This document shows, piece after piece, positions 63,605 to 64,000 of a stretch of 64,000 nucleotides of DNA. The notes under the pieces were generated by a model, which searched no databases, was not told the origin of the DNA, and worked only from the letters and a program-made list of their open reading frames with translations. Each line of letters starts with the position of its first letter. Positions within the stretch are counted from its first letter, which is position 1. Source of the stretch: Kryptolebias marmoratus (lineage: Eukaryota; Chordata; Actinopteri; Cyprinodontiformes; Rivulidae); the NCBI RefSeq assembly GCF_001649575.2, contig NC_051434.1, positions 6,820,225-6,884,224 of the forward strand, read 5' to 3'. A program made the position numbers and the translations under genes.

Positions 63605-64000
63605 GAATTAAAAGCTAAACCTGGAATCGCACCGTTCTGTGACGTCAAAAGCCCGGAGCACATTTTACGCCCACAACTATTTCACTCTTACGATTTTAAC
63701 GCCGTCGACTATAATTACTTCTGGTGTAATTGCAGGCCCTAAATTTAAACAAACTTGTCAAACTGTTGACAAAGCGATTCTCCGATGCGCCTCCGCTCCC
63801 AGAGCTTCCCGCTCGTAGTCAGGGGTCTGCAGATCAGAGGAAGTGCTGAAGTCATGGATTTGAACAATGCAAGTTGAATCTTTTTAAAATTTCCTTTTTT
63901 CATAGCTTAAAATTTTATCGTCTCCTGTGAATTCAATGAAAGTTACTTCTAATAAAAGCATGCTGTGAATTGCTTGTGATCATTTTATGGCATTTTCATC
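63605..64000. promoter_or_regulatory. CpG-containing block with a CRE at the right edge
   Basis: Compared with the preceding 2 kb this stretch has more CpG (ATCGCACCG, GCCCGGAG, AACGCCGTCGAC, GATGCGCCTCCGC) and a full CRE, TGACGTCA, at 63640-63647. It could be the flank of a promoter for a gene beyond the window. No exon is visible inside. Confidence 0.25.

Noticed and set aside
9560..64000. tRNA, rRNA, well-known microRNA hairpins or septin exons
   Set aside because: I looked for familiar microRNA seeds, tRNA cloverleaf boxes and septin GTPase motifs by eye and found none, apart from tRNA-like boxes within SINE copies.
1..64000. CRISPR arrays, operons, phage or other prokaryotic systems
   Set aside because: Introns, microsatellites and vertebrate transposons show this is animal nuclear DNA; no regularly spaced repeat-spacer pattern is present.

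Overview
This window looks like vertebrate nuclear DNA from a bony fish, probably a spiny-rayed (acanthomorph) teleost. The evidence is an intron-split gene with canonical GT/AG splice sites, an AT-rich background, many (CA)n and (TA)n microsatellites, and several repeat families that I recognise as common in teleosts. It is not bacterial or phage sequence. Nearly all open frames of 60-130 codons are chance frames in noncoding or repeat DNA.

One protein-coding gene can be read completely. It is herpud2, on the minus strand, with eight coding exons between 8858 and 3879. All splice phases agree and give a 381-residue protein with an N-terminal ubiquitin-like domain, a Trp/Gln/Tyr-rich motif, a membrane hairpin and a hydrophobic C-terminal tail. 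A CpG-richer block at about 9170-9560 is its likely promoter and first exon. The far left (1-774) looks like the 3' end of a convergent plus-strand gene whose coding part lies outside the window.

From about 9.6 kb to 64 kb I recognise no exon on either strand, so this is a gene desert of about 54 kb or one very large intron. It holds the following. (a) Transposon fossils: a 214-bp hAT-type MITE with a perfect 8-bp target duplication, plus a second deleted copy; a 778-bp element with inverted ends; a decayed non-LTR reverse transcriptase fragment; a decayed Tc1/mariner transposase fragment; tRNA-related SINE copies; and fragments of other dispersed repeats. (b) An abundant dispersed repeat I cannot name (called R1 here), with about ten copies, twice in head-to-tail pairs. 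(c) Blocks that read like distal regulatory elements, with motif clusters such as MEF2 next to an E-box, T-box next to NK-type sites, paired RFX X-boxes and several full palindromic CRE sites. (d) Microsatellites, the largest being 64 bp of pure TA.

No multigene system or operon-like unit is present. The observations most worth checking are the R1 repeat, the 778-bp inverted-end element, and the candidate enhancer blocks in the desert upstream of herpud2.
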